Source: Nitratireductor mangrovi (GTDB taxonomy: Bacteria > Pseudomonadota > Alphaproteobacteria > Rhizobiales > Rhizobiaceae). Taken from it: DNA of 64,000 nucleotides. Positions 27,001-36,004 of this stretch are shown piece by piece. The DNA lies in the NCBI RefSeq assembly GCF_007922615.2, contig NZ_CP042301.2:4076001-4140000 (forward strand), given 5' to 3'. Both the position numbers and the translations under genes were made by a program. The notes beneath the pieces were generated by a model. That model searched no databases and was not told the DNA's origin. It was given only the letters and a program-made list of their open reading frames with translations. The stretch's first letter is position 1. Every line of letters starts with the position of its first letter.

Positions 27001-27552
27001 TCGCCGGTTCTCGACCCGGCCGCACCCTCCTTTGCCGCCGCGCGCGGCACCGCCATGCATCGCCTTCTGCAAAGCCTGCCGCAGCTGCCGGTAACAGCCC
27101 GCGAAGAGGCTGCGGCCGCCTATCTGGAGCGCGTTGGAAGCGGCTGGCCGGCGGGCGAATGCGAGGCCGCGCTGCGGGCGGTGATGTCGATCCTTGCCGA
27201 GCCGCGCTTCGCCGACGTCTTCGCGCCCGGCTCCCGCGCCGAGGTCGCCCTGATGGGCACGCTCGAGGTCGGCGGCGTGCCCCGCGCCATTTCGGGCAAG
27301 ATCGACCGGATAGCGGTCGCCGGGGATGAGGTCCTGATCGTCGACTACAAGACCGGTCGTCCGCCGCCGTCTGACGTGTCGCAGGTGCCGTTCGGGCATG
27401 TCGCGCAGATGGCGCTTTATCGCGAATTGCTGCGCCCGCTTTATCCGGGCCGCCGCGTGACGGCGGCGCTGCTGTTCACCGAGGCGCCGATGCTCCTGCA
27501 TGTGCCGGCGGAGGCTATGGACGGGGCCCTTGTTCGACTCACGCCGGCGTGA
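24037..27552 (+). CDS. addA: Double-strand break repair helicase AddA
   Basis: AddA is a UvrD/Rep-type ATP-dependent helicase with a C-terminal nuclease domain. In 1171 residues one sees Walker A (SANAGSGKTHVLSRR, 28-42), LCLTYTKAAAANM, ILVDEAQDTSPQQW, the Q-rich motif FAVGDEKQSIYSFQGAEPEAF, VMTVHASKG as IMTVHASKGLEAPVV, YVGMTRAEDRL and the nuclease motif EVLIVDYKTGRPP. The GTG at 24037 overlaps the addB stop and has GGAGGG 6 bases upstream, so AddA and AddB synthesis is coupled, fitting their 1:1 complex. Confidence 0.96.
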   Translation: MSRKHPIPPDTTERQLRASDPRLSAWVSANAGSGKTHVLSRRVMRLLLDQVDPSRILCLTYTKAAAANMSTRVFRDLARWATLDDATLAEEVEALEERRPGPQRLRLARRLFARALETPGGLKIQTIHAFCEAVLHRFPLEANIAGHFELLDGRMEQALVAEARRDLLAGIDDPARLELAEAFAAVLKAGGEHGLEELLGEIVQKRDALRAFITEIAGTAPPFGDVAEEFGFSGHEDEESIIASAWPDPWFDAALAARLETAARAAGKKTATRFGELLAAACDASPSAGFAAARDLFLENKKSGVWVPRKTRQIMAAGVAEHFPEFEAEFARAAQTFTATVDRLAAWHMASQTRAALVIADWLIARYERLKSARGYLDFNDLINRTASLLSRTDVGPWIQYKLDQGIDHILVDEAQDTSPQQWRVVARLAEEFFAGRGARDDDIRTIFAVGDEKQSIYSFQGAEPEAFENYRRHFAARVEAAGHRFERVRLPHSFRSTEDVLQAVDSVFRRPEARAGLTRDSDPIDHRAIRVGDPGHVELWEQIAPQQVDEPDDWTEAIDHATAPAARLADIVAATIDRWLKTGERLEGPDRRIAPGDVLVLVRKRDRFIHALSRSLKNRHIAVAGADRLNLRTHIAVQDMIALGRFVLQPHDDLSLAALLKSPVFGVGEKDLFDVAADRGDLSLHAALRRKAQHEPHWAAVEERLARWRNEADTRTVFDFYAAILGRDGVRQQMVRRLGREAGDILDEFLSFCLASEKAGIEGLEAFLATLENAGPDIRREMDQSRDEVRIMTVHASKGLEAPVVILVDNGSAPFSESHLPRLMPMRSQKGLWQGEGFVWRAGRDSANSRSLAISQAIAAKAREEYRRLLYVGMTRAEDRLIVCGYRGVNEPDPGIWHTLVRTALDDEVTTEERHPVADLGVRHFRVTAPRPRAGAEEEPAPQPRAQAVPAFLHAPLPHAARLPRPLAPSGASAIIEPDRGPVAANVSPVLDPAAPSFAAARGTAMHRLLQSLPQLPVTAREEAAAAYLERVGSGWPAGECEAALRAVMSILAEPRFADVFAPGSRAEVALMGTLEVGGVPRAISGKIDRIAVAGDEVLIVDYKTGRPPPSDVSQVPFGHVAQMALYRELLRPLYPGRRVTAALLFTEAPMLLHVPAEAMDGALVRLTPA

Positions 27553-27623
27553 CACAACATATGCTTGACGGGCTGAACGCCCATCCCCACATGCTGCGCG
27601 ACGCGACTTTTTAGGAGAACGCC

Positions 27624-27947
27624 ATGTCCCCCGTAACGACGGACAAGAACAGCTTCCAGACCGACGTGCTCGAATCCGCCGAGCCGGTCGTGGTCGATTT
27701 CTGGGCGGAGTGGTGCGGGCCGTGCAAGATGATCGCCCCGTCGCTGGAGGAGATTTCGCAGGAAATGGCCGGCAAGGTGAAGGTCGCCAAGGTCAATATC
27801 GACGAGAATCCCGAACTGGCGGCCCAGTTCGGTGTCCGCTCGATCCCGACGCTGATGGTGTTCAAGGGTGGCGAGGTGGCCGACATCAAGGTCGGCGCGG
27901 CGCCCAAGACCGCGCTGTCGGCCTGGATCGGCAACGCCATCGCCTGA
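27624..27947 (+). CDS. trxA: Thioredoxin
   Basis: TrxA is the general cytoplasmic disulfide reductant. It has 107 residues with the classic active site [18 protein letters not shown], the cis-proline region [13 protein letters not shown] and normal length. The start ATG at 27624 has TTTAGGAGAA just upstream. It follows addA by 71 bases and ends at a strong terminator, the last gene of the plus-strand block. Confidence 0.97.
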   Translation: MSPVTTDKNSFQTDVLESAEPVVVDFWAEWCGPCKMIAPSLEEISQEMAGKVKVAKVNIDENPELAAQFGVRSIPTLMVFKGGEVADIKVGAAPKTALSAWIGNAIA

Positions 27948-27973
27948 CGGTCTTTCGCTTGAGGATGTTTTCG

Positions 27974-27999
27974 AAAGCCCGGCTCCGGCCGGGCTTTTT
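27974..27999 (+). terminator. Terminator of trxA
   Basis: A perfect 10-bp stem (27974-27983 with 27988-27997, loop TCCG) ends in a T-run. It lies between convergent trxA and folC and may also help stop the folC transcript. Confidence 0.88.
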
Positions 28000-28016
28000 C
28001 GTTGCAGGGCCGGTGT

Positions 28017-29345
28017 TCAGGCGGGCGGCGTGCCGTTTTCGGCCAGCACCTCGCCGATCAGATAGAGCGAGCCGCAGATCAGGATGCGCGGCGTGGGCTC
28101 CTTGTGGTCCCAGGTGTCGCGCAACAGCATCAGCGCATTGGCGACCGAATGCACCGGCTCCGCAGAAAGCCCTGCCTCGCCGGCGCGCAGGGCGAGTTCG
28201 GCGTTGGGCACGCCGGCGTCGCTGCTGTTGACCGGCACCGTGAAGACGTGCCGGGCCATCCCGGCGAAGGCCCGGAAGTAGTTGGTCTGGTCCTTGGTGT
28301 TGATCATGCCGCAGATCAGGAAAAGCGGCCTTGGATGCCGTTCCTCCCGCTCGGCCAGCGTTTCGGCGATCGCCGCGCCCGCGCCGGGATTATGGCCGCC
28401 GTCGATCCACAACTCCGCGCCTTCCGGCGCGAACTGGGTGAGCCGCCCCTGCTCCAGCCGCTGCAGCCGGCCCGGCCATTCGACCTGCTCCATCGCGCGT
28501 TCGGCGGCGTTTAGCGACACTGCGAAACCGGCCGCCTTGACTGCCGCGATCGCTGCTGCCGCATTGGCGAACTGGTGCCGCCCGGCAAGCCGAGGCGGCG
28601 GCAGATCCATCAGCCCGTCCTCGTCCTGATAGGAAAGCCGCCCGTGTTCGGGCGTGGCGAGGAAGTCCTGCCCGTAGATGATCGCCGGTGCCTCCAGGCG
28701 GTCGGCCGTTTCGATCAGCACGTCGCGGGCGACTTCCGATTCCTGCGCTCCGATCACCACTGGCGCGCCGCGCTTGATGATGCCGGCCTTCTCGACCGCG
28801 ATCAGTTCGACCTTGTCGCCGAGATAGGCTTCATGATCGAGCGAGATCGGCATGATCACCGCCGTAGCCGGTCGCGCGATGACGTTGGTTGCGTCGAAGC
28901 GGCCGCCCAGCCCGACCTCGATGATTGCCGCGTCGGCCGGATGTTCGGAAAAGAGCAGGAAGGTGACCGCCGTCAGGATTTCGAAGACCGTGATCGTCTC
29001 GCCGCGATTGGCCTCGGCCGCCCGCACCACCGCGTCGGCCAGCACATCGTCCTCCACCAGTCGCCCGCCGCCCTGGGCGCCGAGCCGGTAGCGCTCGCGC
29101 CAGCTCACGAGATGCGGCGAGGTGTGGACATGAACCTTGTGGCCTTCGGCCTCCAGCAGCGAACGCGAGAACGCCGCCGCCGAACCCTTGCCGTTGGTGC
29201 CGGCGATGTGGATGACGGGCGGCAGCCTCTCCTGAGGATTGCCGAGACGGTCCAGCAGCCGCGTGATGCGGTCGAGGGAAAGGTCGAAGCCTTTCGGGTG
29301 GAGTGTCATCAGCCGCGCGATCTCGCGGTCGGCTTTCGTCGTCAT
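28017..29345 (-). CDS. folC: Folylpolyglutamate / dihydrofolate synthase
   Basis: FolC joins glutamate to dihydropteroate and to folates. Key motifs are the P-loop IHIAGTNGKGSAAAFSRSLLEAEG (about 45-68), TSPHLVSWRERYRL, the Mur-ligase motif EVGLGGRFDATNV and the C-terminal WIDGGHNPGAG. The start is put at the ATG at 29345 (MTTKADREIARL); an in-frame ATG at 29354 adds three residues, and the longer open frame upstream is not conserved-looking. It is the last gene of the minus-strand trp-acc-fol run, 75 bases from accD. Confidence 0.94.
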   Translation of the reverse strand: MTTKADREIARLMTLHPKGFDLSLDRITRLLDRLGNPQERLPPVIHIAGTNGKGSAAAFSRSLLEAEGHKVHVHTSPHLVSWRERYRLGAQGGGRLVEDDVLADAVVRAAEANRGETITVFEILTAVTFLLFSEHPADAAIIEVGLGGRFDATNVIARPATAVIMPISLDHEAYLGDKVELIAVEKAGIIKRGAPVVIGAQESEVARDVLIETADRLEAPAIIYGQDFLATPEHGRLSYQDEDGLMDLPPPRLAGRHQFANAAAAIAAVKAAGFAVSLNAAERAMEQVEWPGRLQRLEQGRLTQFAPEGAELWIDGGHNPGAGAAIAETLAEREERHPRPLFLICGMINTKDQTNYFRAFAGMARHVFTVPVNSSDAGVPNAELALRAGEAGLSAEPVHSVANALMLLRDTWDHKEPTPRILICGSLYLIGEVLAENGTPPA

Positions 29346-29420
29346 CGACTGCATGTCCTGTCGGTATCCGCTCTGGTGGCCGCTGCGGCCGCCTTCGGGC
29401 ACGCCCGGCCTGGATCGATC

Positions 29421-30353
29421 CTAGGCCTGCGGCTGCTCGGCAGGCGCCTCGGGAAGCGGCGTCGGCGCTTCTTCCGGCGTCGTTTCGGGCTGCGCCTGCG
29501 TTGCCGGCGCATGGACGAGGATCTTGACCAGTCGCGCAATCGTCGCACGCAGCTCGGGTCGCGGCACCACCATGTCGACCATGCCGTGTTCCATGAGATA
29601 TTCGGCGCGCTGGAAGCCTTCCGGCAGCTTCTCGCGGATCGTCTGTTCGATCACCCGCGGTCCGGCGAATCCGATCAGCGCACCGGGTTCGGCGATATGC
29701 ACGTCGCCGAGCATGGCATAGGACGCGGTGACGCCGCCGGTGGTCGGGTTGGTCAGCACCACCACGTAGGGAAGTCCGGCTTCCTTGAGCCGGTCGACGG
29801 CGACGGTGGTGCGCGGCAATTGCATCAGCGACAGGATGCCCTCCTGCATGCGCGCGCCCCCCGACGCGGCGAAGAGCACCAGCGGCCGTTTCTCCGCCAA
29901 TGCCGTCTCGAAGGCGTGGATGATCGCCTCGCCGGCCGCCATGCCGAGCGAGCCGCCCATGAAGGCGAAATCCTGCACGACCGCCATCACCGGCAGGCTT
30001 TCCAGCGTGCCTCTGGCGCCGAGCACGGTATCGTCAAGCCCGGTCTTGGCGCGGTTTTCGCGCAGCCGGTCCGTGTAGCGTTTCTCGTCGCGGAATTTCA
30101 GCGGATCGACGGCGACCTTGGGGTTGTCGAGCAGCTCGAACTCGCCGCCGTCGAAAAAGAACCGCAACCGGTCACGGGCCGGGATCTTCATGTGGTGTCC
30201 CGACGACGGGATCACCCACTGGTTGTCCTCGAGATCCTTGTGGAACACCATCTCGCCCGTCTCCGGGCACTTGATCCACAGGTTCTCCGGCATCTCGCGC
30301 CGGCCCAGCATCGAGTTGATCTTCGGTCTGACGTAGTTGGTGATCCAGTTCAT
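29421..30353 (-). CDS. accD: Acetyl-CoA carboxylase carboxyltransferase subunit beta
   Basis: AccD with AccA transfers the carboxyl group to acetyl-CoA in fatty acid synthesis. The carboxyltransferase core is intact ([56 protein letters not shown]). The N-terminal zinc ribbon, normally two CPxC pairs, is degenerate: only Cys29 remains, with Thr32, Ile48 and Ser51 at the other positions ([11 protein letters not shown] ... [10 protein letters not shown]). This loss is shared by rhizobial AccD proteins as I recall them. A Pro/Glu-rich tail ends the 310-residue protein. It is flanked by trpA and folC on the same strand. Confidence 0.96.
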   Translation of the reverse strand: MNWITNYVRPKINSMLGRREMPENLWIKCPETGEMVFHKDLEDNQWVIPSSGHHMKIPARDRLRFFFDGGEFELLDNPKVAVDPLKFRDEKRYTDRLRENRAKTGLDDTVLGARGTLESLPVMAVVQDFAFMGGSLGMAAGEAIIHAFETALAEKRPLVLFAASGGARMQEGILSLMQLPRTTVAVDRLKEAGLPYVVVLTNPTTGGVTASYAMLGDVHIAEPGALIGFAGPRVIEQTIREKLPEGFQRAEYLMEHGMVDMVVPRPELRATIARLVKILVHAPATQAQPETTPEEAPTPLPEAPAEQPQA

Positions 30354-30386
30354 GGAACGCTCCGTTTCCGGAAAGAGATGGGGCCG

Positions 30387-31229
30387 CTACTCGGCGGCGG
30401 CAAGGCGGGCCGCACGCACGCCCTTGGCAAGGCCCGAGACCAGCGTGGTCACCGCCTCGGCCGGATCGGCGGTCTTGGCGCCATCGGGGCCGATGACATT
30501 GGCGACCGCGTTGACGATCGCGGTGCCGACGACGACCCCGTCCGCGGCCTGTCCGATCACCCGCGCCTGCTCGGCGGTCTTGACCCCGAAGCCGACGCAC
30601 ACCGGCAGTTCGGTATGGTGCTTGATGCGTGCCACCGCGGTGCCGATGCGGCTGGTGTCGGGCAGTGCCGAGCCGGTGATGCCGGTCATCGACACGTAGT
30701 AGACGAAGCCGGAGGTGTTTTCGAGCACCTTGGGCAGCCGCTTGTCGTCGGTGGTCGGCGTCGCCAGTCGGATGAAGTTGATGCCGGCCTTGAGGGCCGG
30801 GATGCAGAGTTCGGCGTCCATTTCCGGCGGAAGATCGACGATGATGAGGCCGTCGATGCCGGCCGCCTTGGCGTCGGTCAGGAAACGCTCGACGCCATAG
30901 ATGTAGATCGGGTTGTAATAGCCCATCATCACGATCGGCGTCTCGTCGTCATCTTCGCGAAAGCTCGTCGCCATTTGAAGCGTCTTCTTCAGCGTCTGCC
31001 CGCCCTTGAGCGCGCGCAGGCCCGCCGCCTGGATCGCCGGCCCGTCGGCCATCGGGTCGGAGAACGGCATGCCGAGCTCGATGATGTCGCTGCCCGCGCC
31101 CGGCAGCGCCTTCATGATCGACAGCGAGGTCTCGTAGTCGGGATCGCCGCCCATGAAATAGGTGACGAGCGCCGGGCGTCCCTCGGCCTTCAGCTTCGCC
31201 AGGCGGCGGTCGATGCGGGTCTCGGTCAT
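30387..31229 (-). CDS. trpA: Tryptophan synthase alpha chain
   Basis: TrpA cleaves indole-3-glycerol phosphate to indole, which channels to TrpB. The 280-residue barrel has the active-site Glu in [16 protein letters not shown], Asp in [10 protein letters not shown], and the phosphate loop VCVGFGVKT. The ATG at 31229 ([13 protein letters not shown]) overlaps the cutA stop (ATGA), so the two are translationally coupled; the longer frame to 31265 is ignored. It is separated from trpB by cutA and a 79-residue gene. Confidence 0.96.
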   Translation of the reverse strand: MTETRIDRRLAKLKAEGRPALVTYFMGGDPDYETSLSIMKALPGAGSDIIELGMPFSDPMADGPAIQAAGLRALKGGQTLKKTLQMATSFREDDDETPIVMMGYYNPIYIYGVERFLTDAKAAGIDGLIIVDLPPEMDAELCIPALKAGINFIRLATPTTDDKRLPKVLENTSGFVYYVSMTGITGSALPDTSRIGTAVARIKHHTELPVCVGFGVKTAEQARVIGQAADGVVVGTAIVNAVANVIGPDGAKTADPAEAVTTLVSGLAKGVRAARLAAAE

Positions 31230-31549
31230 GCGTTTCCTTCTGCCGTGGTCTCGGCCGCGATCCATTGTTCGAAAGCCGGGTTTGCGCCGACATTCATGTG
31301 GCGGATGATGGCCGGCGTGTCATAGGGATGATGTTCGGCGATGAACGCCTCCAGCGCCTCGGCGCGCTCCGCGCCGGTCTTGAAGATCGCCAGCGTCTCG
31401 GCCTCGTCGGCGATCTGGCCGTCCCACCAGAACAGCGAACGCACGCCCTCGACGATGTTGGCGCAGGCCGCAAGTCGCGCCTCGAGGACGGCGCGCGCCA
31501 GCCTGGCCGCCTCTTCGGCGCTGGCGAACGTCACGTGGACCTCGATCAT
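31226..31549 (-). CDS. cutA: Divalent-cation tolerance protein CutA
   Basis: This 107-residue CutA1-family protein is a trimeric, PII-like fold of uncertain role (linked to copper tolerance in E. coli). Recognisable segments are [49 protein letters not shown] and the conserved HPYDTPAII. It sits between trpB and trpA on the same strand and overlaps trpA by 4 bases, so it is expressed within the tryptophan operon. Confidence 0.92.
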   Translation of the reverse strand: MIEVHVTFASAEEAARLARAVLEARLAACANIVEGVRSLFWWDGQIADEAETLAIFKTGAERAEALEAFIAEHHPYDTPAIIRHMNVGANPAFEQWIAAETTAEGNA

Positions 31550-31558
31550 CGCCGTACC

Positions 31559-31798
31559 TCACTCGGCATGTTCGCGCACCTCGATGGTGACCGCGAAGGC
31601 GTAGAAGCCGTCGCGCTCGATACGGCTGCGCGCCATGCCGGCGTCAAACGCGATGCGCGGCTCGTTGTCGTCCTCGATCCGCGTCATGAAGGCGAGGTTG
31701 CGGCTTTCGCGGATGCCTTGCGGGTTCTCGCGCGCATCATCGGTGCGGATCGCCACGTAATGATGCGGATTGTGTCTGGATCGGTAGATTTCGAACAT
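31559..31798 (-). CDS. Small conserved-looking hypothetical protein (79 aa)
   Basis: The product MFEIYRSRHNPHHYVAIRTD... is a soluble, mixed-charge protein of 79 residues with no signal or membrane segment, ending VTIEVREHAE. It lies 36 bases after trpB and 9 bases before cutA on the same strand, and a G/A-rich ribosome binding site precedes its ATG (GGGAGGTGGACGC just upstream), so it is very likely translated. I do not recognise a family. Its operon position suggests a housekeeping rather than tryptophan-specific role. Confidence 0.7.
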   Translation of the reverse strand: MFEIYRSRHNPHHYVAIRTDDARENPQGIRESRNLAFMTRIEDDNEPRIAFDAGMARSRIERDGFYAFAVTIEVREHAE

Positions 31799-31834
31799 GC
31801 GTCCACCTCCCGGATGGCTTGCCTCGAAACGTGC

Positions 31835-33055
31835 CTAGAGCTCCATGCCCAGCATTTTGCCGACGGTGAAGATGTCCTTGTCGCCGCGGCCGCACAGGTT
31901 CATGACGATGATCTGATCCTTGCCCATCCTCGGCGCCCGCTTGACCACCTCGGCCAGCGCATGGCTGGGCTCGAGCGCCGGGATGATGCCCTCGACCCGG
32001 GTCAAGAGCTGGAACGCCTCCAGCGCCTCGTCATCCATGATCGGCACATAGTCGACCCGGCCCGCTTCCTTCAGCCACGAGTGCTCCGGCCCGATGCCGG
32101 GATAGTCGAGACCTGCCGAGATCGAATGCCCGTCCTTGATCTGGCCGTCGCCGTCCTGGAGCAGATAGGTGCGGTTGCCGTGCAGCACGCCGGGCCGGCC
32201 GGCCGTCAGCGAGGCGCAATGCTCGTCGCCGGAAAGCCCCTTGCCGCCGGCCTCCACGCCGACGATCGCGACCTCGCGGTCGTCAAGGAAGGGATGGAAC
32301 AGCCCGATCGCGTTGGAGCCGCCGCCGACGGCGGCCACCAGCAGGTCCGGCAGCCGGCCCTCGGCCTCCATCAGCTGCTCCCGGGTCTCGCGCCCGATCA
32401 CCGACTGGAACTCGCGCACCAGCTCCGGATAGGGATGCGGGCCCGCCGCCGTGCCGATCAGGTAATAGGTGTCCTCGACATTGGTCACCCAGTCCCTCAG
32501 CGCCTCGTTCATGGCGTCCTTGAGCGTGCCGTGGCCCGACGACACCGGCCGCACCTCCGCGCCGAGCAGCTTCATGCGGAAGACGTTCGGCGCCTGCCGC
32601 TCGACGTCGGTCGCCCCCATATAGACCACGCAGGGCAGGCCGAAGCGCGCCGCCACCGTCGCCGTCGCCACGCCGTGCTGGCCGGCACCCGTCTCGGCGA
32701 TGATGCGGGTCTTGCCCATGCGCCTGGCGAGCAGGATCTGGCCGAGGCAGTTGTTGATCTTGTGCGAGCCGGTGTGGTTCAGCTCGTCGCGCTTGAAATA
32801 GATCTTGGCCCCGCCGAGCTTCCCGGTCAGCCGCTCGGCGAAATAGAGCGGCGACGGCCGTCCGGTATAATGCCGGCCCAGATGTTCGAGTTCGGCCTGG
32901 AACGCATCATCCTTGCGCGCGGCGTCCCAGTGCGCCTGCAGATCCAGGATCAGCGGCATCAGGGTCTCGGCGACGAACCGACCCCCGAAAATCCCGAACA
33001 TCCCGCTCTCGTCAGGTCCAAAACGGAACGAGTTCGTAGCCGTCGCGGCTTCCAT
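31835..33055 (-). CDS. trpB: Tryptophan synthase beta chain
   Basis: TrpB condenses indole and serine to tryptophan with PLP bound on Lys99 ([16 protein letters not shown]). Other hallmarks are [28 protein letters not shown], the PLP-phosphate loop VGGGSNAIG and NLCGRGDKD near the end. The length is 406 residues. The ATG at 33055 lies 76 bases after the trpF stop. It is in the minus-strand run trpF-trpB-orf79-cutA-trpA-accD-folC. Confidence 0.97.
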   Translation of the reverse strand: MEAATATNSFRFGPDESGMFGIFGGRFVAETLMPLILDLQAHWDAARKDDAFQAELEHLGRHYTGRPSPLYFAERLTGKLGGAKIYFKRDELNHTGSHKINNCLGQILLARRMGKTRIIAETGAGQHGVATATVAARFGLPCVVYMGATDVERQAPNVFRMKLLGAEVRPVSSGHGTLKDAMNEALRDWVTNVEDTYYLIGTAAGPHPYPELVREFQSVIGRETREQLMEAEGRLPDLLVAAVGGGSNAIGLFHPFLDDREVAIVGVEAGGKGLSGDEHCASLTAGRPGVLHGNRTYLLQDGDGQIKDGHSISAGLDYPGIGPEHSWLKEAGRVDYVPIMDDEALEAFQLLTRVEGIIPALEPSHALAEVVKRAPRMGKDQIIVMNLCGRGDKDIFTVGKMLGMEL

Positions 33056-33131
33056 GGCCTATTCCTCAAAACCGGGCCGGACGATCTCCGCCCGTACCGC
33101 TGTAACATCGTCGGGCGCCGCCGCCATCAGG

Positions 33132-33785
33132 TCACGCGATGCGCTCCGTCCTCGCCGCCGCCACGGCCGCGAAAAATTCCGCGATAAGACCGGCATCCTT
33201 GACGCCCGGTGCACTCTCCACGCCCGACGACAGGTCGATGCCGGGCGGGTCGAGCAGCCGCACCGCGTCGCCGACATTGGCGGCACCGAGGCCACCCGAA
33301 AGCATGTAATCGACGCCGCGGTCAAGTTCGGCCAGCACGCGCCAGTCGAAGGCGAGGCCGTTGCCGCCGGGCAGCTCGGAGCCCTTCGGTGGCTTGGCGT
33401 CGAACAGGAACCGGTCGGCAACGCCGAGATAGGGTCCGATCCGCTCGAGGTCGGCCGGTTCGGAAACGGCCAGCGCCTTCATCACGGGCAGCCCGTATCG
33501 CTGCTTCACCGCGGCAACGCGCTCCGGCGTCTCGCGCCCGTGAAGCTGCAGCATGTCAGGCGACATCGCCGACACGATCTCGTCGAGGAAGGCATCGTCG
33601 GCATCGACGATGACGGCGACGCCCTCCGCCCGTCCACGCGCGGCATGCCGCAGCCCGCCCGCCGCCTCGGGCGTGACATAGCGCGGACTCCTGGCAAAGA
33701 AATTGAAGCCGAGATGGCTCGCCCCGCCGTCCAGCGCGGCGGCGACCGTCTCCGCCGTCTTCAGCCCGCAAATCTTGATGTCCAT
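33132..33785 (-). CDS. trpF: Phosphoribosylanthranilate isomerase
   Basis: TrpF isomerises N-(5'-phosphoribosyl)anthranilate in tryptophan synthesis. The 217-residue barrel begins MDIKICGLKTAETVAAAL with the catalytic Cys in KICGLK, and has LGFNFFARSPRYV, the conserved LQLHGRETPE and the phosphate site LSGGLGAANV. The ATG at 33785 matches the usual start; the open frame continues upstream to 33857 without support. It heads the tryptophan operon. Confidence 0.96.
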   Translation of the reverse strand: MDIKICGLKTAETVAAALDGGASHLGFNFFARSPRYVTPEAAGGLRHAARGRAEGVAVIVDADDAFLDEIVSAMSPDMLQLHGRETPERVAAVKQRYGLPVMKALAVSEPADLERIGPYLGVADRFLFDAKPPKGSELPGGNGLAFDWRVLAELDRGVDYMLSGGLGAANVGDAVRLLDPPGIDLSSGVESAPGVKDAGLIAEFFAAVAAARTERIA

Positions 33786-33937
33786 CCCGTGGCAATAGCG
33801 GTCGCATGCGGCATTGTCGAGGCCGCCGGGCCCTGGGCCCGACCTCGGCTCCAGCACATGCTGGCGATAGTGAAACGACGGGTTGGAACCAACCGCGTCC
33901 TGCCGCGTTGAACGTTCTGCTGTATGGCGGGCTTTTC

Positions 33938-35029
33938 ATGAAACCTTTCCTCGACCCGCGGCCGGCCGGGCGCTGGTCCTGGGCCAAACCCGATCTCGAC
34001 ACCATCCTGGCGCGCGCCGCGGTCGCGTCGATCGTCCTGCTCGGCGTGCTCGGTTTCGTCGTCGCGCTCATCCAGGGTCAGTTCATTCTGGCACCGGTGA
34101 CCCTCGCCGTGGTCGTCGGGCTCATGCTCGGGCCGGTTGCGACGCGTCTGGAGCGCCGCGGTTTGCGCGCCTGGCTTTCCGCCGCCATCGTCGTGCTTTT
34201 GTTCATCGTGCTGGTCTGCGCCGTTCTCCTCGCACTGATCGGTCCTCTCACCTACTGGGCCGGCGAACTGCCGCGAATCTGGGAAAGACTGCAGTTCCAG
34301 CTCGCCCAGTTGCGCGAGCCCATCAACACCTTGAAGGAACTGCAGAGCGAACTGCGGTCGGTGACCGGCGGCTCGCAGGTCACCGTTCAGGTCGATGAGG
34401 GCGCCGGCGTCGAGGATGTCGCCGTGATGGCGCCGGCGCTGGTCGCGCAGCTGCTTCTGTTCATGGCCAGCCTGTTCTTCTTCATCGCCACCCGGCACGA
34501 CATCCGCCTCGGCATCCTGCGTTTCTGTCTCGACCGCAGGCTGCGCTGGCGCGTGGCGCATATCTTCCGTGACGTGGAGGCGCTGGTGTCGCGCTATCTG
34601 CTCTCGATCGCCGTCATCAATGCCGGGCTCGGCGTTGCGGTCACCCTGGCGCTGTGGGCCGTCGGCGTGCCGTCGCCGGCGCTTTGGGGCGCCTTTGCAG
34701 CGCTGCTCAACTTCGTCATCTACATCGGCCCGACAGTCATGGTGGCGCTGCTCTTCGGCGTCGGGCTGTCCACCTTCGACACGCTCGGCGGCAGTTTCGT
34801 GCCGCCATTGGCCTATCTGTCGGTCAATCTGGTCGAGGCGCAGTTCGTCACCCCGATGGTGCTCGGCCGCACGCTGACGCTGAACCCTTTCCTGGTGCTC
34901 TTGGCGCTCGCCTTCTGGATCTGGGTCTGGGGCCCGATCGGCGGCTTCGTCGCCATCCCGGCGCTGCTGATCGTGTACGCCATCGTCAGCAACATCTTTC
35001 CCGCGGTGCGACAGGCGCGCGGCGACTGA
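33938..35029 (+). CDS. AI-2E transporter family (PerM-like) membrane protein
   Basis: This 363-residue integral membrane protein belongs to the AI-2E/PerM family, whose members export varied small molecules or ions. There are paired N-terminal membrane segments (about 20-42, 46-64, 76-100), a soluble middle with a helical segment (about 100-165), then membrane segments from about 165 onward with the family motif region FVIYIGPTVMVALLFG and VEAQFVTPMVLGRTLTLNP. The start is the ATG at 33938 (MKPFLDPRPAGRWSW). It is transcribed divergently from trpF. The substrate is unknown. Confidence 0.85.
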   Translation: MKPFLDPRPAGRWSWAKPDLDTILARAAVASIVLLGVLGFVVALIQGQFILAPVTLAVVVGLMLGPVATRLERRGLRAWLSAAIVVLLFIVLVCAVLLALIGPLTYWAGELPRIWERLQFQLAQLREPINTLKELQSELRSVTGGSQVTVQVDEGAGVEDVAVMAPALVAQLLLFMASLFFFIATRHDIRLGILRFCLDRRLRWRVAHIFRDVEALVSRYLLSIAVINAGLGVAVTLALWAVGVPSPALWGAFAALLNFVIYIGPTVMVALLFGVGLSTFDTLGGSFVPPLAYLSVNLVEAQFVTPMVLGRTLTLNPFLVLLALAFWIWVWGPIGGFVAIPALLIVYAIVSNIFPAVRQARGD

Positions 35030-35038
35030 TACGCCTCG

Positions 35039-35797
35039 TCAGGCGAACCGGATCGCCTGCAGCGCGCCGCCATTGCGCTTCAGCCACGCCCTGGCCTCGT
35101 CGGTACGCGGGCACAGTTCCCGGCACAGCTTCCAGAATCTCGGCCCGTGGTTCATTTCCTTCAGATGCGCCACCTCGTGGGCGACGAGGTAGTCGATCAC
35201 CGTCGGGGGCGCCATCATGATGCGCCAGGAAAAGGACAGCACGCCGTCCGCCGTGCATGAGCCCCAGCGGCTGGTCGTGTCCTTGTAGCGGATGGCGCGC
35301 GCCGGCCGGCCGACCTGCCCGGCATGCCGGGCCACCAGCGCCTCGATGTCGCGCTTGGCTTCGCGTTTCAGGAAGTCGGCGAGCCGCCGCCCCAGATAGG
35401 CCCGCTCGCCATGCACGATCAGCGCCGGCAGGCCGCCCTCGCTGCCGCATGTCACCGTGCCGCGCCTGCCCGGCTCGTGCACGATGACATGCGGCACGCC
35501 GCGCAGCGGAATTTTCACGCCGGGGCGCACCTGGGGCCGGTCGGGAAACTTTTCCAGCCGCGCTTCCAGCCAGCCGCGATGGTTTTCCAGGAAGCGGTCG
35601 ATCTCGCGCGGCGAAAGCCCCGGCGGCACCGTGACCCTCAACCCCTGGCCGCCGGCGTCGATCCTCAGCGTCAGGCGCCGGGCGCGTTCGTTCTCCACGA
35701 TCTTCAGCGGCAGGGCGCGCCCGCCCACCTCGTGCACGCGCTCCGGCGCGGCCGCGCGAGGGAGAGCAGAAGACGATTTGCGAAACCCGGGAATCAT
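35039..35797 (-). CDS. YgjP-like zinc metallopeptidase (DUF45, M48-related)
   Basis: A 252-residue soluble protein of the YgjP/WLM-like family. The zinc site is visible as HEVAH (207-211) plus His217 in MNHGPRFW, and the family signature TTSRWGSCTADGVLSFSWR at about 174-192. There is no signal peptide, so it is cytosolic. Function is poorly known; some relatives are annotated as UTP pyrophosphatase. It converges with the upstream membrane protein with a 9-base gap. Confidence 0.88.
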   Translation of the reverse strand: MIPGFRKSSSALPRAAAPERVHEVGGRALPLKIVENERARRLTLRIDAGGQGLRVTVPPGLSPREIDRFLENHRGWLEARLEKFPDRPQVRPGVKIPLRGVPHVIVHEPGRRGTVTCGSEGGLPALIVHGERAYLGRRLADFLKREAKRDIEALVARHAGQVGRPARAIRYKDTTSRWGSCTADGVLSFSWRIMMAPPTVIDYLVAHEVAHLKEMNHGPRFWKLCRELCPRTDEARAWLKRNGGALQAIRFA

Positions 35798-35963
35798 GGC
35801 GCGACGTTAAGCGATTCGGGTGCGGACGGGGAGACGACCATCATGCCGCTGCTCCATGACAGGCGTTTTGCCGCGTCTCCCGTATGCGATGCGGACCCCG
35901 ACCTTGCCGGCCTCGCCGGGCGGAGGCGTGAACCTTTTCCCTGCGCGCCGCGACCAACGGTGA

Positions 35964-35984
35964 GCGGCGGGAAAGGCCCGCCGC
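35964..35984 (+). promoter_or_regulatory. Hairpin in the leader of the small exported protein
   Basis: A perfect 8-bp G/C stem (35964-35971 with 35977-35984, loop AAAGG) ends 7 bases before the GGGAAGGG ribosome binding site of the gene starting at 36005. It could influence translation start, but no partner is known. Confidence 0.35.
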
Positions 35985-36004
35985 CAATCAGGGAAGGGAA
36001 AGCC

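Noticed and set aside
28575..31325. 916-codon plus-strand frame opposite folC, accD and trpA
   Set aside because: It spans three well-recognised minus-strand genes and contains only His/Arg/Asp-rich shadow sequence.
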